The translations under genes and the position numbers were made by a program. From a virus, in the IMG/VR virus record IMGVR_UViG_3300029787_000035, positions 1 to 61,600 of that record: 61,600 bases of DNA; one strand, written 5' to 3'. Below the pieces are notes generated by a model. That model made no database searches, was not told where the DNA came from, and worked only from the letters and a program-made list of their open reading frames with translations. This document shows positions 22,446 through 30,780 of the stretch, piece by piece. Positions within the stretch are counted from its first letter, which is position 1. The number at the start of each line of letters is the position of its first letter.

Positions 22446-23363
22446 ATGGCAATATCACGATCCCAACTAGTCAAAGAACTAGAGCCAGGTTTGAATGCTT
22501 TATTCGGCCTGGAATACAACAGATACGAGAATCAGCATGCTGAAATTTTCGTAACTGAAACATCTGACAGAGCTTTTGAAGAAGAAGTAATGTTAAGCGG
22601 TTTCGCTTCTGCACCAACTAAACAAGAGGGTGCTGGAGTAGTGTTTGATACAGCAGGTGAAACTTTCACAGCTAGATACAACCACGAAACAATTGCTTTA
22701 GCATTTTCAATCACTGAAGAAGCAATCGAAGATAACCTATATGACAGATTAGCTGCAAGATACACAAGAGCTCTTGCAAGATCTATGTCAAACACGAAGC
22801 AAGTTAAAGCTGCAAACGTGCTTAACCAAGCACAATTTACTGCTGTAACTGGTGGTGACGGTGTTCCGTTAATTGCGAACAATCACCCACTAGCAACAGG
22901 TGGTACATTCTCAAATGTACTAGCAGTAGCTGCAGATCTTAACGAAACTTCTCTTGAGCAGTCGTTAATCGACATTGCTGGATTCGTAGACGAAAGAGGT
23001 CTAAGAATCGCTTCTCAAGGTAGAAAGATGATAATTCCAAAAGAATTACAATTTACTGCTGAGAGATTGATGAAAACTCCACAAAGAGTTGGAACAGCTG
23101 ATAACGACATCAATGCAATCGCTTCAATGGGTATGGTACCGGAAGGATACTCAGTTAACAATTTCTTAACTGATACTGACTCGTTCTACCTAATGACTGA
23201 TGTTCCTAACGGGTTAAAACACTTTGTTAGATCACCAATCAAAACTGCGATTGAAGGTGACTTCGATACTGGCAACGTAAGGTTTAAAGCTAGAGAAAGA
23301 TACTCTTTTGGATTCTCAGATCCTAGAGCAATCTTTGGTAACGGAAACTTACCAACTAGTTAA
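22446..23363 (+). CDS. Major capsid protein
   Basis: 305 residues. It begins MAISRSQLVKELEPGLNALFGLEY and has ETIALAFSITEEAIEDNLYDRLAARYTRALARSM, the long helix region of HK97-fold capsid proteins, then GVPLIANNHPL and a C-terminal FKARERYSFGFSDPRAIFGN. Codons are more optimised and G/C-ending than in neighbours, as expected for the most highly expressed gene. A strong terminator follows. Confidence 0.88.
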   Translation: MAISRSQLVKELEPGLNALFGLEYNRYENQHAEIFVTETSDRAFEEEVMLSGFASAPTKQEGAGVVFDTAGETFTARYNHETIALAFSITEEAIEDNLYDRLAARYTRALARSMSNTKQVKAANVLNQAQFTAVTGGDGVPLIANNHPLATGGTFSNVLAVAADLNETSLEQSLIDIAGFVDERGLRIASQGRKMIIPKELQFTAERLMKTPQRVGTADNDINAIASMGMVPEGYSVNNFLTDTDSFYLMTDVPNGLKHFVRSPIKTAIEGDFDTGNVRFKARERYSFGFSDPRAIFGNGNLPTS

Positions 23364-23392
23364 TAAATTATAATACAATTAGTATTACTTAA

Positions 23393-23419
23393 GGGGGGCT
23401 TTCGAGCCCCCTTTTTTTT
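23393..23419 (+). terminator. Strong Rho-independent terminator after the capsid gene
   Basis: GGGGGCT (23394-23400), TTCG tetraloop, AGCCCCC (23405-23411), then eight T residues. It would end or attenuate transcription after the major capsid protein gene. Confidence 0.9.
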
Positions 23420-23422
23420 ATG

Positions 23423-23493
23423 TATAATATAAAGACCTAGAAAAATAATTATTTTGTAGACTGACTAGGCGGACGGTATAGAGACTACAAAAT
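23423..23493 (+). promoter_or_regulatory. Leader with TATAAT and inverted repeat
   Basis: TATAAT (23423-23428) follows the terminator, and ATTTTGTAG (23451-23459) pairs with CTACAAAAT (23485-23493). No good -35 element is visible, so the promoter is weakly supported. The leader probably restarts or controls transcription of the downstream virion genes. Confidence 0.35.
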
Positions 23494-23518
23494 TAAATGC
23501 TATACAAAGGAGAATATT

Positions 23519-24073
23519 ATGGCAAATACAACATTTACGGGACCAGTCAGATCCGAAAACGGATTTCAGTCCATAGTAAAAAATACATCAACAGGTGCAA
23601 TTACACCAAACTACTTAAACGTTAAATTTGATTTTGTTGGTATGACTCATGCAGTAGTTGCTGCAGGAGCTGGAGTCGCTTTACCTGCAGATCAAGTTAG
23701 CACAGTAAACTTTACAGGTGCAGCAGCTTGTTCAATGGTTTTACCTGCAGCTACATCTGGAACAAGAGTAGCTTACGTTCAAAGTGTAGACACAACTGGT
23801 GGAACAAACACTTTAACTTTTGATGCATTAGGAACTGATGCATGGGTAACAGGAAGTTTAATTGAAACAAGAGCGGCTGATGCTGTGTCTTTTGATACAT
23901 CAACATCAGGCGAAGGTTCGTTAGTCTTTACTGCGGCTAATGCAACTACAAACTTTTTTACAATAGGAAGTATTGTATATTTCTCTTGTACTCAAAATGG
24001 CTTATGGCATGTAGGTCTTGACTCAGCTAAAGATCCTTTAGCGGTTAAAGGCGCATTTGCTTGGGCAGCGTAA
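23519..24073 (+). CDS. Putative virion structural protein
   Basis: 184 residues, rich in Thr, Ala, Val and Gly, predicted beta. The N-terminus MANTTFTGPVRSENGFQ resembles short beta-rich phage surface proteins. It has its own leader with AAAGGAG and codon use like the capsid gene, so it may be abundant in the virion. Confidence 0.7.
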   Translation: MANTTFTGPVRSENGFQSIVKNTSTGAITPNYLNVKFDFVGMTHAVVAAGAGVALPADQVSTVNFTGAAACSMVLPAATSGTRVAYVQSVDTTGGTNTLTFDALGTDAWVTGSLIETRAADAVSFDTSTSGEGSLVFTAANATTNFFTIGSIVYFSCTQNGLWHVGLDSAKDPLAVKGAFAWAA

Positions 24074-24083
24074 TAAATAATTA

Positions 24084-24103
24084 GTGGCTCCTTCGGGAGC
24101 CAC
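24084..24103. terminator. Hairpin with TTCG loop
   Basis: GTGGCTCC (24084-24091), TTCG, GGAGCCAC (24096-24103). The T tract of a true terminator is missing; it may act as an mRNA-stabilising hairpin at the end of the abundant virion transcript. Confidence 0.55.
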
Positions 24104-24117
24104 GAACCAGGAGATTT

Positions 24118-24444
24118 ATGTTTAAAGGTGATATACAAGCTACAAGATCAACTGCTGCTGCAGGAGCAGTCGCAATTATTTCACAACCAATAAGACTAAA
24201 AGGAATTATTGTTTCTAGTGATGGTGGTGGAGCAGGAGTATTAGAATTAACAACAACTTCAAATTCTGGAGATACAATGTTTATTGCAGATGTACCTACT
24301 GGTGATTTAGTTAATTTTTCTTTTCCTGATGACGGTATTTTATTTCCTAAAGGAATTTTTTGTAAAACAAAAACAAATATTTCAGCTTACACATTATTAA
24401 CAGATAAATATTCTGGTCCTAATTTAACAGGGAGTAACGGATAA
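24118..24444 (+). CDS. Small beta-rich virion protein, paralogue A
   Basis: 108 residues. PIRLKGIIVSSDGGGAGVLEL and DDGILFPKGIF correspond in order and spacing to segments of the next gene product, so the two are likely paralogues. Such small proteins accompany the capsid genes of marine phages; a decoration role is inferred. Overlaps the next gene by one base. Confidence 0.65.
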   Translation: MFKGDIQATRSTAAAGAVAIISQPIRLKGIIVSSDGGGAGVLELTTTSNSGDTMFIADVPTGDLVNFSFPDDGILFPKGIFCKTKTNISAYTLLTDKYSGPNLTGSNG

Positions 24445-24749
24445 TGGGTGGTTCAAGTTTTTCATCAGACCAATCGGTCGCTCACGCAACAGCCACAGGT
24501 CAAATGGTAGCCGTTGGTGGAACAGGCAAAACAAACAGAGCAAGATTAACTTCTATTCAAGGTAAAGGTAATAGTTCAAGTGGCTCAATCATATTTAGAA
24601 GTGGTGGTGCTACTGGAGATATTATTGCAACATATTTATTTGGAGAAGAAGGTTTAGACATGTATCTACCTGGTAATGGTATCTTATTTGAAGATGGTAT
24701 TCATGCAACTATTGCAGGGACAGGTGGAGTAACAATCACATTTACTTAA
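24444..24749 (+). CDS. Small beta-rich virion protein, paralogue B
   Basis: 101 residues. RARLTSIQGKGNSSSGSIIF and PGNGILFEDGIHATI align with the preceding product. Predicted beta fold, probably a virion component. The first residues (MGGSSFSSDQS) are low-complexity. Confidence 0.65.
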   Translation: MGGSSFSSDQSVAHATATGQMVAVGGTGKTNRARLTSIQGKGNSSSGSIIFRSGGATGDIIATYLFGEEGLDMYLPGNGILFEDGIHATIAGTGGVTITFT

Positions 24750-24750
24750 A

Positions 24751-25065
24751 ATGGATTTAGATTATTACTCAGATATAATCAAATTAAAAAGAGGTGGCAT
24801 GCCACCTAGAAATAAAAAAAATTATAGACCTACTGAAAAAGGTGCAGGGATGACTGAAGCTGGAGTAGCTGCATATAGAAGAGCTAATCCAGGATCAAAA
24901 CTTAAAACTGCAGTTACAGGAAAAGTAAAAAAAGGGTCAAAAGATGCTAATCGTAGAAAATCATATTGTGCAAGATCATTAGGTCAATTAAAAAGGTCTT
25001 CTGCAAAAACACGAAATGATCCAAATTCAAGAATAAGACAAGCAAGAAGAAGATGGAAATGTTAA
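24751..25065 (+). CDS. DUF6321-like basic protein
   Basis: 104 residues. KGAGMTEAGVAAYRRANPGSKLKTAVTG, then KKGSKDANRRKSYCARSLGQLK and DPNSRIRQARRRWKC form the DUF6321 pattern common in phages. The protein is very basic and may bind nucleic acid. It overlaps the next small gene by 7 bases. Confidence 0.8.
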   Translation: MDLDYYSDIIKLKRGGMPPRNKKNYRPTEKGAGMTEAGVAAYRRANPGSKLKTAVTGKVKKGSKDANRRKSYCARSLGQLKRSSAKTRNDPNSRIRQARRRWKC

Positions 25066-25199
25066 GAGATTTACTTAAAAAAATATTTGGATACAATGAT
25101 CTTGAGAAAAGAATTAGAATATTAGAAAGAAAAAATTATTGGAGAGAAAAATATAAACATGGCTTATCTCAATTCAAACATCCCTCCAATATACTGTAA
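25059..25199 (+). CDS. Small hypothetical protein
   Basis: 46 residues (MLRDLLKKIFGYNDLEKRIRI...), amphipathic and basic. It starts inside the DUF6321 gene and ends inside the next gene, overlapping that by 41 bases. The overlaps are longer than usual here, so confidence is moderate. Confidence 0.4.
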   Translation: MLRDLLKKIFGYNDLEKRIRILERKNYWREKYKHGLSQFKHPSNIL

Positions 25200-25866
25200 A
25201 ATTAGAAAGGAGTATCTTTATGATCTTAAAGAACATATGGGAGAAAGTGAAGACTGTGTTATCTTCGCCATTACATCAATTTCAGGCCGTGCAATCTTAT
25301 TTAATATCATGTTACCAAATGGTGCATGCTATTGGCGCTTGCCTATCTCAGCGTTTTTCCAAAAATCGTATGATAGAGCCAATGTGCCGAATATGCAGAC
25401 GCACGAGTTGGAACTGTGGAACAGTTTTAGTTACTGGCCTAGTGTTACTTGCTTTGATTGGTTGGATGGTGTAGCAGGAAAATTTTTGGGGTTGGATAAC
25501 AAGTTTTACCATGGAAAATATTTATTCACAATTGATTGGGCACACCCTGATGTTAACATCTTGGATACAGAGCACTCTGAAATTCCTCAAGAACATAAGT
25601 GTGCACATATATTGGAGTTGTCTAATGGTAATTATGCAGCTCAGCCTAATAACCGTATTTTGTGGCACATTAATAGTTATACTACTGATAACAGTTGGCC
25701 AGACTATAAAGTTCAAAGCAATTATTGGGATGCAGAAGATAATGGTATGGTTACAGAAGATACCGATAAAATGTTTTATAAAATGGAAGAAAAAAACCCA
25801 AAGAGAACATATGAAAAATATCAAGAGTATGGAGAAGATATGTCTTATGAAGGAGAAAAAAAATGA
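25159..25866 (+). CDS. Conserved phage protein (MAYLNxNIP family)
   Basis: 235 residues. MAYLNSNIPPIYCKIRKEYLYDLKEH, CYWRLPISAF, HGKYLFTIDWAHPD, PQEHKCAHILELSNGNYAAQPNNRI and YKVQSNYWDAE mark a widespread phage protein of unknown function found among structural genes. The first half has fewer A/T-ending codons than the second. Probably a virion or assembly protein. Confidence 0.8.
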   Translation: MAYLNSNIPPIYCKIRKEYLYDLKEHMGESEDCVIFAITSISGRAILFNIMLPNGACYWRLPISAFFQKSYDRANVPNMQTHELELWNSFSYWPSVTCFDWLDGVAGKFLGLDNKFYHGKYLFTIDWAHPDVNILDTEHSEIPQEHKCAHILELSNGNYAAQPNNRILWHINSYTTDNSWPDYKVQSNYWDAEDNGMVTEDTDKMFYKMEEKNPKRTYEKYQEYGEDMSYEGEKK

Positions 25867-25961
25867 TAGATAGATTTATATATAATTTTTTTGGTGCACT
25901 AGACAAAGCTGCAGCATGGATTGATAATATATTCTTTGGCAAAAAAAAGAAAAAGAAATAA
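25863..25961 (+). CDS. Tiny basic-tailed peptide
   Basis: 32 residues with an aromatic helix (FIYNFFGALDKAAAWIDNIFFG) and a poly-lysine end. The ATG overlaps the previous stop (ATGA). Likely a peripheral or inserted membrane peptide. Confidence 0.5.
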   Translation: MIDRFIYNFFGALDKAAAWIDNIFFGKKKKKK

Positions 25962-25963
25962 TT

Positions 25964-26056
25964 ATGGAGTACCAAAGGATGAACTATTACTTTACAGGTT
26001 TACTAATAGTAATGTTAGTTACATTGGCTTTATGTGGAGGACCAAGTGTCCAATAA
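25964..26056 (+). CDS. Tiny single-span membrane peptide
   Basis: 30 residues (MEYQRMNYYFTGLLIVMLVTLALCGGPSVQ). One hydrophobic span ends in LALCGG, close to but not matching a lipobox. It overlaps the start of the spanin-like gene. Might be a lysis accessory peptide. Confidence 0.5.
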   Translation: MEYQRMNYYFTGLLIVMLVTLALCGGPSVQ

Positions 26057-26420
26057 ACCACTTAACATCGGAGAAGAGGCACGGGTGCAGATGCCAATGA
26101 AAACGGTAGCTAGCCTGATCGTGCTCGTAGCGATGGGCGTGTTCGCATACACAGAGCTGACTGCGAGGTTGGTATCGTTAGAGACATCAAGAGAATTATT
26201 TGAAAATGATTTGCTTAAAAAAAGTGAGCAGGTCCCTACGGATCAGGAGCAACATTTTTTAATTGAGGATTTGTACAAGTCTGTAGAGAAGATGGAAGAG
26301 ACTCAAGAGATGAACATGACAAACAAAGTTAATATAGAATTTTTAAGAGAACAGCTAGACAAAGCTTTAGCTGATATCGAAGTATTAAAAGATAAAGTAA
26401 GACAAAACGGAGGTCATTAA
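26046..26420 (+). CDS. Inner-membrane coiled-coil protein, i-spanin-like
   Basis: 124 residues from GTG 26046, which has GGAGG in front; an in-frame GTG at 26034 is less well placed. One membrane span (about residues 20-37, VASLIVLVAMGVFAYTELT) is followed by a periplasmic coiled coil (LETSRELFENDLLKKSE... and NIEFLREQLDKALADIEVLKDKV). This is the layout of inner-membrane spanins and is common in marine phages next to the gene at 26420. The first 100 bases are G/C-richer than the surroundings, as in the other lysis candidates. Confidence 0.6.
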   Translation: MSNKPLNIGEEARVQMPMKTVASLIVLVAMGVFAYTELTARLVSLETSRELFENDLLKKSEQVPTDQEQHFLIEDLYKSVEKMEETQEMNMTNKVNIEFLREQLDKALADIEVLKDKVRQNGGH

Positions 26421-26653
26421 TGGAGTTGATTGTAGCCCTACTTATGATTGTTAATGGAGAGATCAAAGAACATAGAATTCAAATTGATCTTGAGTCAGGC
26501 AAACCCTCAATGTCAATGTGTTTAAAAGGCAAAAGGGTTGCAATGAGATCGAATAAAAATAATAATGTTATTTATCAATGTATCAAGTCGATGGCTGAAT
26601 TAGAATCAAATATAGACGGTAGCAAAAGTATAAAAAAACTGATATTAGAATGA
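26420..26653 (+). CDS. Small conserved exported protein
   Basis: 77 residues. A hydrophobic start (MELIVALLMIVNGEIKEHRI) is followed by MCLKGKRVAMR and YQCIKSMAELESNIDG. The two cysteines and the IKEHRIQ motif recur in a small phage protein that follows spanin-like genes. It may form a disulfide in the periplasm; function unknown. Confidence 0.7.
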   Translation: MELIVALLMIVNGEIKEHRIQIDLESGKPSMSMCLKGKRVAMRSNKNNNVIYQCIKSMAELESNIDGSKSIKKLILE

Positions 26654-26656
26654 TGA

Positions 26657-28264
26657 ATGAATATATTATCATTACATCTGGGGCACGATGGTGCTGTCAC
26701 TATTATTTCTGATAATGAGGTTATTGTCCATCATCAACTAGATAGATTTAATAAATTTAAAAACGAATTTTTTCCTACATTTGAAGTTCTTCAAAAAATA
26801 AAAGATTTAAATATTAAAATTGATAAAGTTATTACTACCTCTATGGGAGGTATAAATTTTCCAATATGGTATTTTATAAAAAAATTTTTTAATTTAGAAC
26901 AAGAAAACTTGTTAGATATTGGACAAACACAACATCATATTTTTCATGCAGAATGTGTAAAATATTTTTATCAACAAAAAGAAAATTTTATAACATTTGT
27001 AGCAGATGGAGATGGTGCAGAACATTTTTTAAAACATGACTCACAATATTTAAATACATTAAAAGTTATTGAAAACGAAACTATTTTTAATGATAAACAC
27101 GAAAACTTATATAAAAAATATCATTGTGGTAAACCTATGAATGTATATTCTGATAAATTAAGAATACATGACAGTATATCTTATGGTAAAGGCTATCAAA
27201 AATTAACCTATGAATTAGGACTTGAAGAACATGAAGAAGGTAAAGCAATGGCTTTATCATCTTTTGGAACATTTAAAGATGAGATATTTAAAAACTTAAT
27301 TTTTAATGATTCTTGGAATCTTAATTTGGTTAACGATATACAAGATAGCTATGACTCTAAAAATACTTACAATAGATTTATGTTGAATCCTAATGTAAAT
27401 CATTTGTTAGAAAATTCACCAAGTTTAGATTTTGTTCATACTTTTCAAAAAGCATTTGAAGCATTATATCTTAATACACTTAAAAAAGTAGACTATAAAA
27501 ATAAAACAATATTATTAAGTGGTGGTTGTGCTCAAAATGTACTTAATAATACCAATTTAAAAAATACTTTAAAAAACAAAATTTTACCAGACCCTTTTAA
27601 TGGTGATTTTGGTATATCCTTGGGAGCAGCATTAGTAGCAGATAATAACAAAACTAAACCTCTTAAACATATATGTTCGGGGTTTGAGCCAGATAAAAAT
27701 ATCTCTTATTTTAATAATTTTAAAATAAAAAATACAACTGCTAAAGAAGTTGCAGCAATATTAGTTAATGAACCAGTCGCTATTGTATCTGGTAAAAGTG
27801 AACAAGGACAAAGAGGTTTAGGTTTTAGGTCTTTATTAGGCAATCCATTCAAGAAAGATATTTTAAATAAAATTAATAAAATAAAAAAAAGAGAGTGGTA
27901 TAGACCATTTGCTTGTACTGTTATTGAACAAGATGCTAGTAAATACTTTGAAATTGATAACAATGAAACATCTCCCTATATGATGTTTGTCTATAAAGCA
28001 AAAAATGACATTACAAAAAATGTTTGTTCTGTTGATGGTTATAGTAGAATTCAAACATTAAATAAAAATTTTCATCCTAAATACTTTAATTTAATTACAT
28101 GTTTTAAAAAACTCACAAAACATGGTGTTGTTTTAAATACTTCATTAAATTTACCAGGGCATGTTTTATGTGAAGAATATTCCGAAGTAGCACATATGAT
28201 GAAGAATTCAGATTTAAAATATTGCTATTTATCAGATTTAAATAAATTAGTATGCAAGAAATAG
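26657..28264 (+). CDS. Carbamoyltransferase, NodU/CmcH/TobZ family (copy 1)
   Basis: 535 residues, normal length for the family. The N-terminal Kae1-like domain starts MNILSLHLGHDGAVTII and has the HH motif (QTQHHIFHAEC) and the glycine motif ILLSGGCAQN. The C-terminal YrdC-like domain has SEQGQRGLGFRS, YRPFACTVIE, SRIQTL and VVLNTSLNLPG. The family transfers a carbamoyl group from carbamoyl phosphate through carbamoyl-adenylate to a hydroxyl of a sugar or base. It shares 13 bases with the downstream 2OG oxygenase gene, so the two are co-translated. Acceptor unknown. It is only distantly similar to the second carbamoyltransferase at 42683. Confidence 0.88.
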   Translation: MNILSLHLGHDGAVTIISDNEVIVHHQLDRFNKFKNEFFPTFEVLQKIKDLNIKIDKVITTSMGGINFPIWYFIKKFFNLEQENLLDIGQTQHHIFHAECVKYFYQQKENFITFVADGDGAEHFLKHDSQYLNTLKVIENETIFNDKHENLYKKYHCGKPMNVYSDKLRIHDSISYGKGYQKLTYELGLEEHEEGKAMALSSFGTFKDEIFKNLIFNDSWNLNLVNDIQDSYDSKNTYNRFMLNPNVNHLLENSPSLDFVHTFQKAFEALYLNTLKKVDYKNKTILLSGGCAQNVLNNTNLKNTLKNKILPDPFNGDFGISLGAALVADNNKTKPLKHICSGFEPDKNISYFNNFKIKNTTAKEVAAILVNEPVAIVSGKSEQGQRGLGFRSLLGNPFKKDILNKINKIKKREWYRPFACTVIEQDASKYFEIDNNETSPYMMFVYKAKNDITKNVCSVDGYSRIQTLNKNFHPKYFNLITCFKKLTKHGVVLNTSLNLPGHVLCEEYSEVAHMMKNSDLKYCYLSDLNKLVCKK

Positions 28265-28755
28265 TATCATCAATTTTACCTCAAAATATTAATCAAGAAA
28301 TTATTAAGTTATTAAAAATGACTGAAGGTTGGTATTTTGGATTTGATGATAAAACACAGAATAGTGAAATAGAAACAGATGAAGGATTAGCATTAAGAAC
28401 TTTTGGTAATAACTGTGTTACTAATAATAATACAAAAACATTAAATATGTTTGCATATATAATTGCATCAATTGTAAGCAACAAATTAAATATAAATTTT
28501 AAAGGATTAAAAAGAGTAAATTATAACTTTTATCATTCATTTTCTGAAGGAAAGCAACATATTGACAGTGAGCATCCAAAGTGTGTTAGTATACTTTATA
28601 ATTTAAATACAAATGATGGAACGACTGAAATTGGAAACGAAAAGTTTATTAGCAACGCTTCAGAGGCTGTTGTCTTTGATAGTAATAAACTTCACAAAGG
28701 AACTGGACCTACAAAAGGATTAAGGTATAACTTAAATATTATTATTTACACATGA
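28252..28755 (+). CDS. Fe(II)/2-oxoglutarate-dependent oxygenase (P4H-like)
   Basis: 167 residues. The double-stranded beta-helix ligands are visible: His103-x-Asp105 (QHIDSEHP), His148 (KLHKGTGPTK) and Arg158 for 2-oxoglutarate. The short length fits prolyl-4-hydroxylase-like viral enzymes. It starts inside the carbamoyltransferase gene and overlaps the endolysin start by 4 bases. A hydroxylase next to a carbamoyltransferase suggests it makes the hydroxyl that is then carbamoylated (inference). Confidence 0.75.
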   Translation: MQEIVSSILPQNINQEIIKLLKMTEGWYFGFDDKTQNSEIETDEGLALRTFGNNCVTNNNTKTLNMFAYIIASIVSNKLNINFKGLKRVNYNFYHSFSEGKQHIDSEHPKCVSILYNLNTNDGTTEIGNEKFISNASEAVVFDSNKLHKGTGPTKGLRYNLNIIIYT

Positions 28756-29228
28756 ATCTTTCTCGTAATTTTACCCTTCAAGAGTTAATTAAATCGGACA
28801 CTGCGATTAGGTTGGATATAAACAATAATCCAAACTCTGGTCAAATAGAAAAATTAAAAGCACTTTGTGAAAATATTTTACAACCAGTGCGGGACCATTT
28901 CGGCAGAGTAAAGGTAACATCAGGTTTTCGTAGCGAGCAACTCTGCCTAAAAATAGGTAGCTCAATCAACAGCCAACATGCAAAAGCTGAGGCGGCAGAT
29001 TTTGAATGTATGGGAACTGACAACGCTGAATTAGCTGATTGGATTTATATGAACCTAGAATTCGATCAATTGATTCTCGAGTTCTACACTCCTGGCGAAC
29101 CCAATTCGGGATGGATACACTGCAGCTTTACTACTGACCAACCTAGAAAACAATTTTTACATGCATTTAAATCAGAGGGTAAAACAAAATATAAACCAGT
29201 AATTGGAAAAGCAAAAGATTTGGTGTAA
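28752..29228 (+). CDS. Endolysin, peptidase M15 (D-Ala-D-Ala carboxypeptidase-like)
   Basis: 158 residues. Zinc ligands His76 and Asp83 lie in SQHAKAEAADFE and His123 in SGWIHCSF, the M15A pattern; VTSGFRSEQL is the conserved preceding segment. It cleaves peptide bonds in peptidoglycan to release progeny. No signal peptide, so it needs a holin (18067 or 52366 are candidates). The central 250 bases are G/C-richer than the flanking oxygenase genes. Confidence 0.88.
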   Translation: MNLSRNFTLQELIKSDTAIRLDINNNPNSGQIEKLKALCENILQPVRDHFGRVKVTSGFRSEQLCLKIGSSINSQHAKAEAADFECMGTDNAELADWIYMNLEFDQLILEFYTPGEPNSGWIHCSFTTDQPRKQFLHAFKSEGKTKYKPVIGKAKDLV

Positions 29229-29887
29229 TGATTTTTCCAACTTTGATAGTTGATAATTTTTTTAGTGACCCCTATAAAATTAAAACAATATCTGACAAAC
29301 TTAATTTTAAAAAAGATCCTAATGGAGAATGGCCTGGAGAAAGATCAGAACAATTACATAAAGTAAATTTTAATTTATTTAACTTTATTAATTTAAAAAT
29401 TTTATCTTTACTTTATCCTAAAGATCACCATCAAATAAATTTTACAGCCAGTAGCACCTTTCAAAAAATATCAAAAGAACGATATCCTCATGAAGGGTGG
29501 GTGCATAAAGATAACCCCTCTGAAATAACAGCTATTGTTTATTTAAGTAAACACAAAAATTGTGGAACATCTTTATGGAAAGCAAAAGATTTTTTTGTTC
29601 CAAATAATATGGATGATAAAAAATATTATTACAAAAAAGATACATTTGATGAAGAACAATTAAAATTTTTAAAAGAACACAACAATAATTATGAAAAAAT
29701 TTTAGAAGTTGATTCTTTGTTTAATAGAGTTTTAATATTTGATTCTAACCATCCACATTCTGCAAATAATTTTGTAGATCTTAATGTAGATGATGATAGA
29801 CTAACCTTAATAACTTTTATTAAAAAATTACAAATAAACAACGAACCTTTAAAATACCCTATTACAGAATGTAACAGGTTAGGATAA
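29228..29887 (+). CDS. DUF6445-like 2OG-Fe(II) oxygenase
   Basis: 219 residues. GWVHKDNP gives His93 and Asp95, and FDSNHPHSANNF gives the distal histidine (175 or 177), with Arg191 following. The layout TAIVYLS, CGTSLW, FNRVLIFDSNHPHSA matches the DUF6445 group of the oxygenase fold in phages. Substrate unknown. It starts one base inside the endolysin stop. Confidence 0.7.
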   Translation: MIFPTLIVDNFFSDPYKIKTISDKLNFKKDPNGEWPGERSEQLHKVNFNLFNFINLKILSLLYPKDHHQINFTASSTFQKISKERYPHEGWVHKDNPSEITAIVYLSKHKNCGTSLWKAKDFFVPNNMDDKKYYYKKDTFDEEQLKFLKEHNNNYEKILEVDSLFNRVLIFDSNHPHSANNFVDLNVDDDRLTLITFIKKLQINNEPLKYPITECNRLG

Positions 29888-29905
29888 AGTAAAAGGAGAA
29901 ACACA

Positions 29906-30046
29906 ATGGCAATAACTAGAGGACAAATATCAAAGCAAGTAGAGGGTAAGTTGAGTGGTGCTAGGGACGAAAAAGAGAAGAAGAAAAAAGTAAAATTAGC
30001 AATTAAGCGTAAAAAAAACCCATTGGCTAAGACATTTACTGTCTAG
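29906..30046 (+). CDS. Small basic protein
   Basis: 46 residues, MAITRGQISKQVEGKLSGAR followed by a Lys-rich stretch ending NPLAKTFTV. AAAGGAG precedes the ATG. Nucleic-acid binding is possible. Short basic peptides of this type are frequent in marine phage structural regions. Confidence 0.6.
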   Translation: MAITRGQISKQVEGKLSGARDEKEKKKKVKLAIKRKKNPLAKTFTV

Positions 30047-30068
30047 TCAAAAAATGTTATAATCTTGC

Positions 30069-30494
30069 ATGACTAAATTATGTGCAAGAGGCAAAGCTGC
30101 AGCCAAAAGAAAATTTAAGGTTTATCCTTCTGCATATGCAAACGCATATGCTTCTAAAATTTGTGCAGGAAAAGCAAAAGATCCATCAGGTTTAAAAAGA
30201 AAAGATTGGGGGCCAAAGAAAGCTTCTGAAGGAGCAGAAATAAAAATTGAAAAACTTAAAGTTGAAGCACAAAAAATAATTGATAATTTTCCAAAAGAAA
30301 AAAAATATAAATATAAAAAACCAAAAAAGAAACCTTACAATCTAACTGAGCCAACTGGTTTAGGTAGAGCCATGACACTTGACACTACTACAAATATTAA
30401 AGGAGCTGCAGTCCCATTACAAAAGATGTGTGGAGGCGAGGTGCGTGGAACAGGTGCTGCTATCAAAGGTAAAAGTTTTAAAGGCGTATTCTAA
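30069..30494 (+). CDS. Basic DUF5872-like protein with GAAIKGKSFKGVF tail
   Basis: 141 residues. The N-terminal block KLCARGKAAAKRKFKVYPSA followed by YANAYASKICAGK is a motif shared by many phage and giant-virus basic proteins. The end, GTGAAIKGKSFKGVF, nearly equals the end of the protein at 17111-18067. Probably DNA-associated or virion-internal. One base of overlap with the next gene. Confidence 0.72.
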   Translation: MTKLCARGKAAAKRKFKVYPSAYANAYASKICAGKAKDPSGLKRKDWGPKKASEGAEIKIEKLKVEAQKIIDNFPKEKKYKYKKPKKKPYNLTEPTGLGRAMTLDTTTNIKGAAVPLQKMCGGEVRGTGAAIKGKSFKGVF

Positions 30495-30763
30495 TGAGCC
30501 TAAAAAAATGGTTTAATGAAAAATGGGTTGATATAGGATCACCAAAAAAGGGGGGAGGATATAAAGAATGTGGAAGAAAATCTGCAAGTGGATCAAAAAG
30601 AAAGTACCCCAAATGCGTGCCTGCTGCAAAAGCAAACCGAATGACAGACTCGCAAAAGCGTTCTGCTGTTGCAAGAAAGAGAGCAGCCGGTAATCCTGGA
30701 GGCAAACCAACAAACGTCAGCACCTTTACCAAGAAGTATTACGGTGGTATGATAGACGTATAA
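30494..30763 (+). CDS. DUF5872-like basic protein
   Basis: 89 residues. LKKWFNEKWVDIGSPKKGGGY, CGRKSASGSKRKYPKCVPAAKA and RSAVARKRAAGNPGGKPTNV are the hallmarks of DUF5872, found in viruses and some bacteria. Very basic; probably binds DNA. Follows a related basic gene. Confidence 0.82.
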   Translation: MSLKKWFNEKWVDIGSPKKGGGYKECGRKSASGSKRKYPKCVPAAKANRMTDSQKRSAVARKRAAGNPGGKPTNVSTFTKKYYGGMIDV

Positions 30764-30780
30764 TATTTAAGGAGAAAATT

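Noticed and set aside
22532-22882. Minus-strand ORF inside the major capsid gene
   Set aside because: The capsid frame is clearly coding and highly biased; the antisense ORF has no independent features.
26657-28264. Tandem duplication of the carbamoyltransferase within the genome
   Set aside because: The copies at 26657 and 42683 share only family motifs and differ in length and catalytic loop sequence, so they were probably acquired separately.
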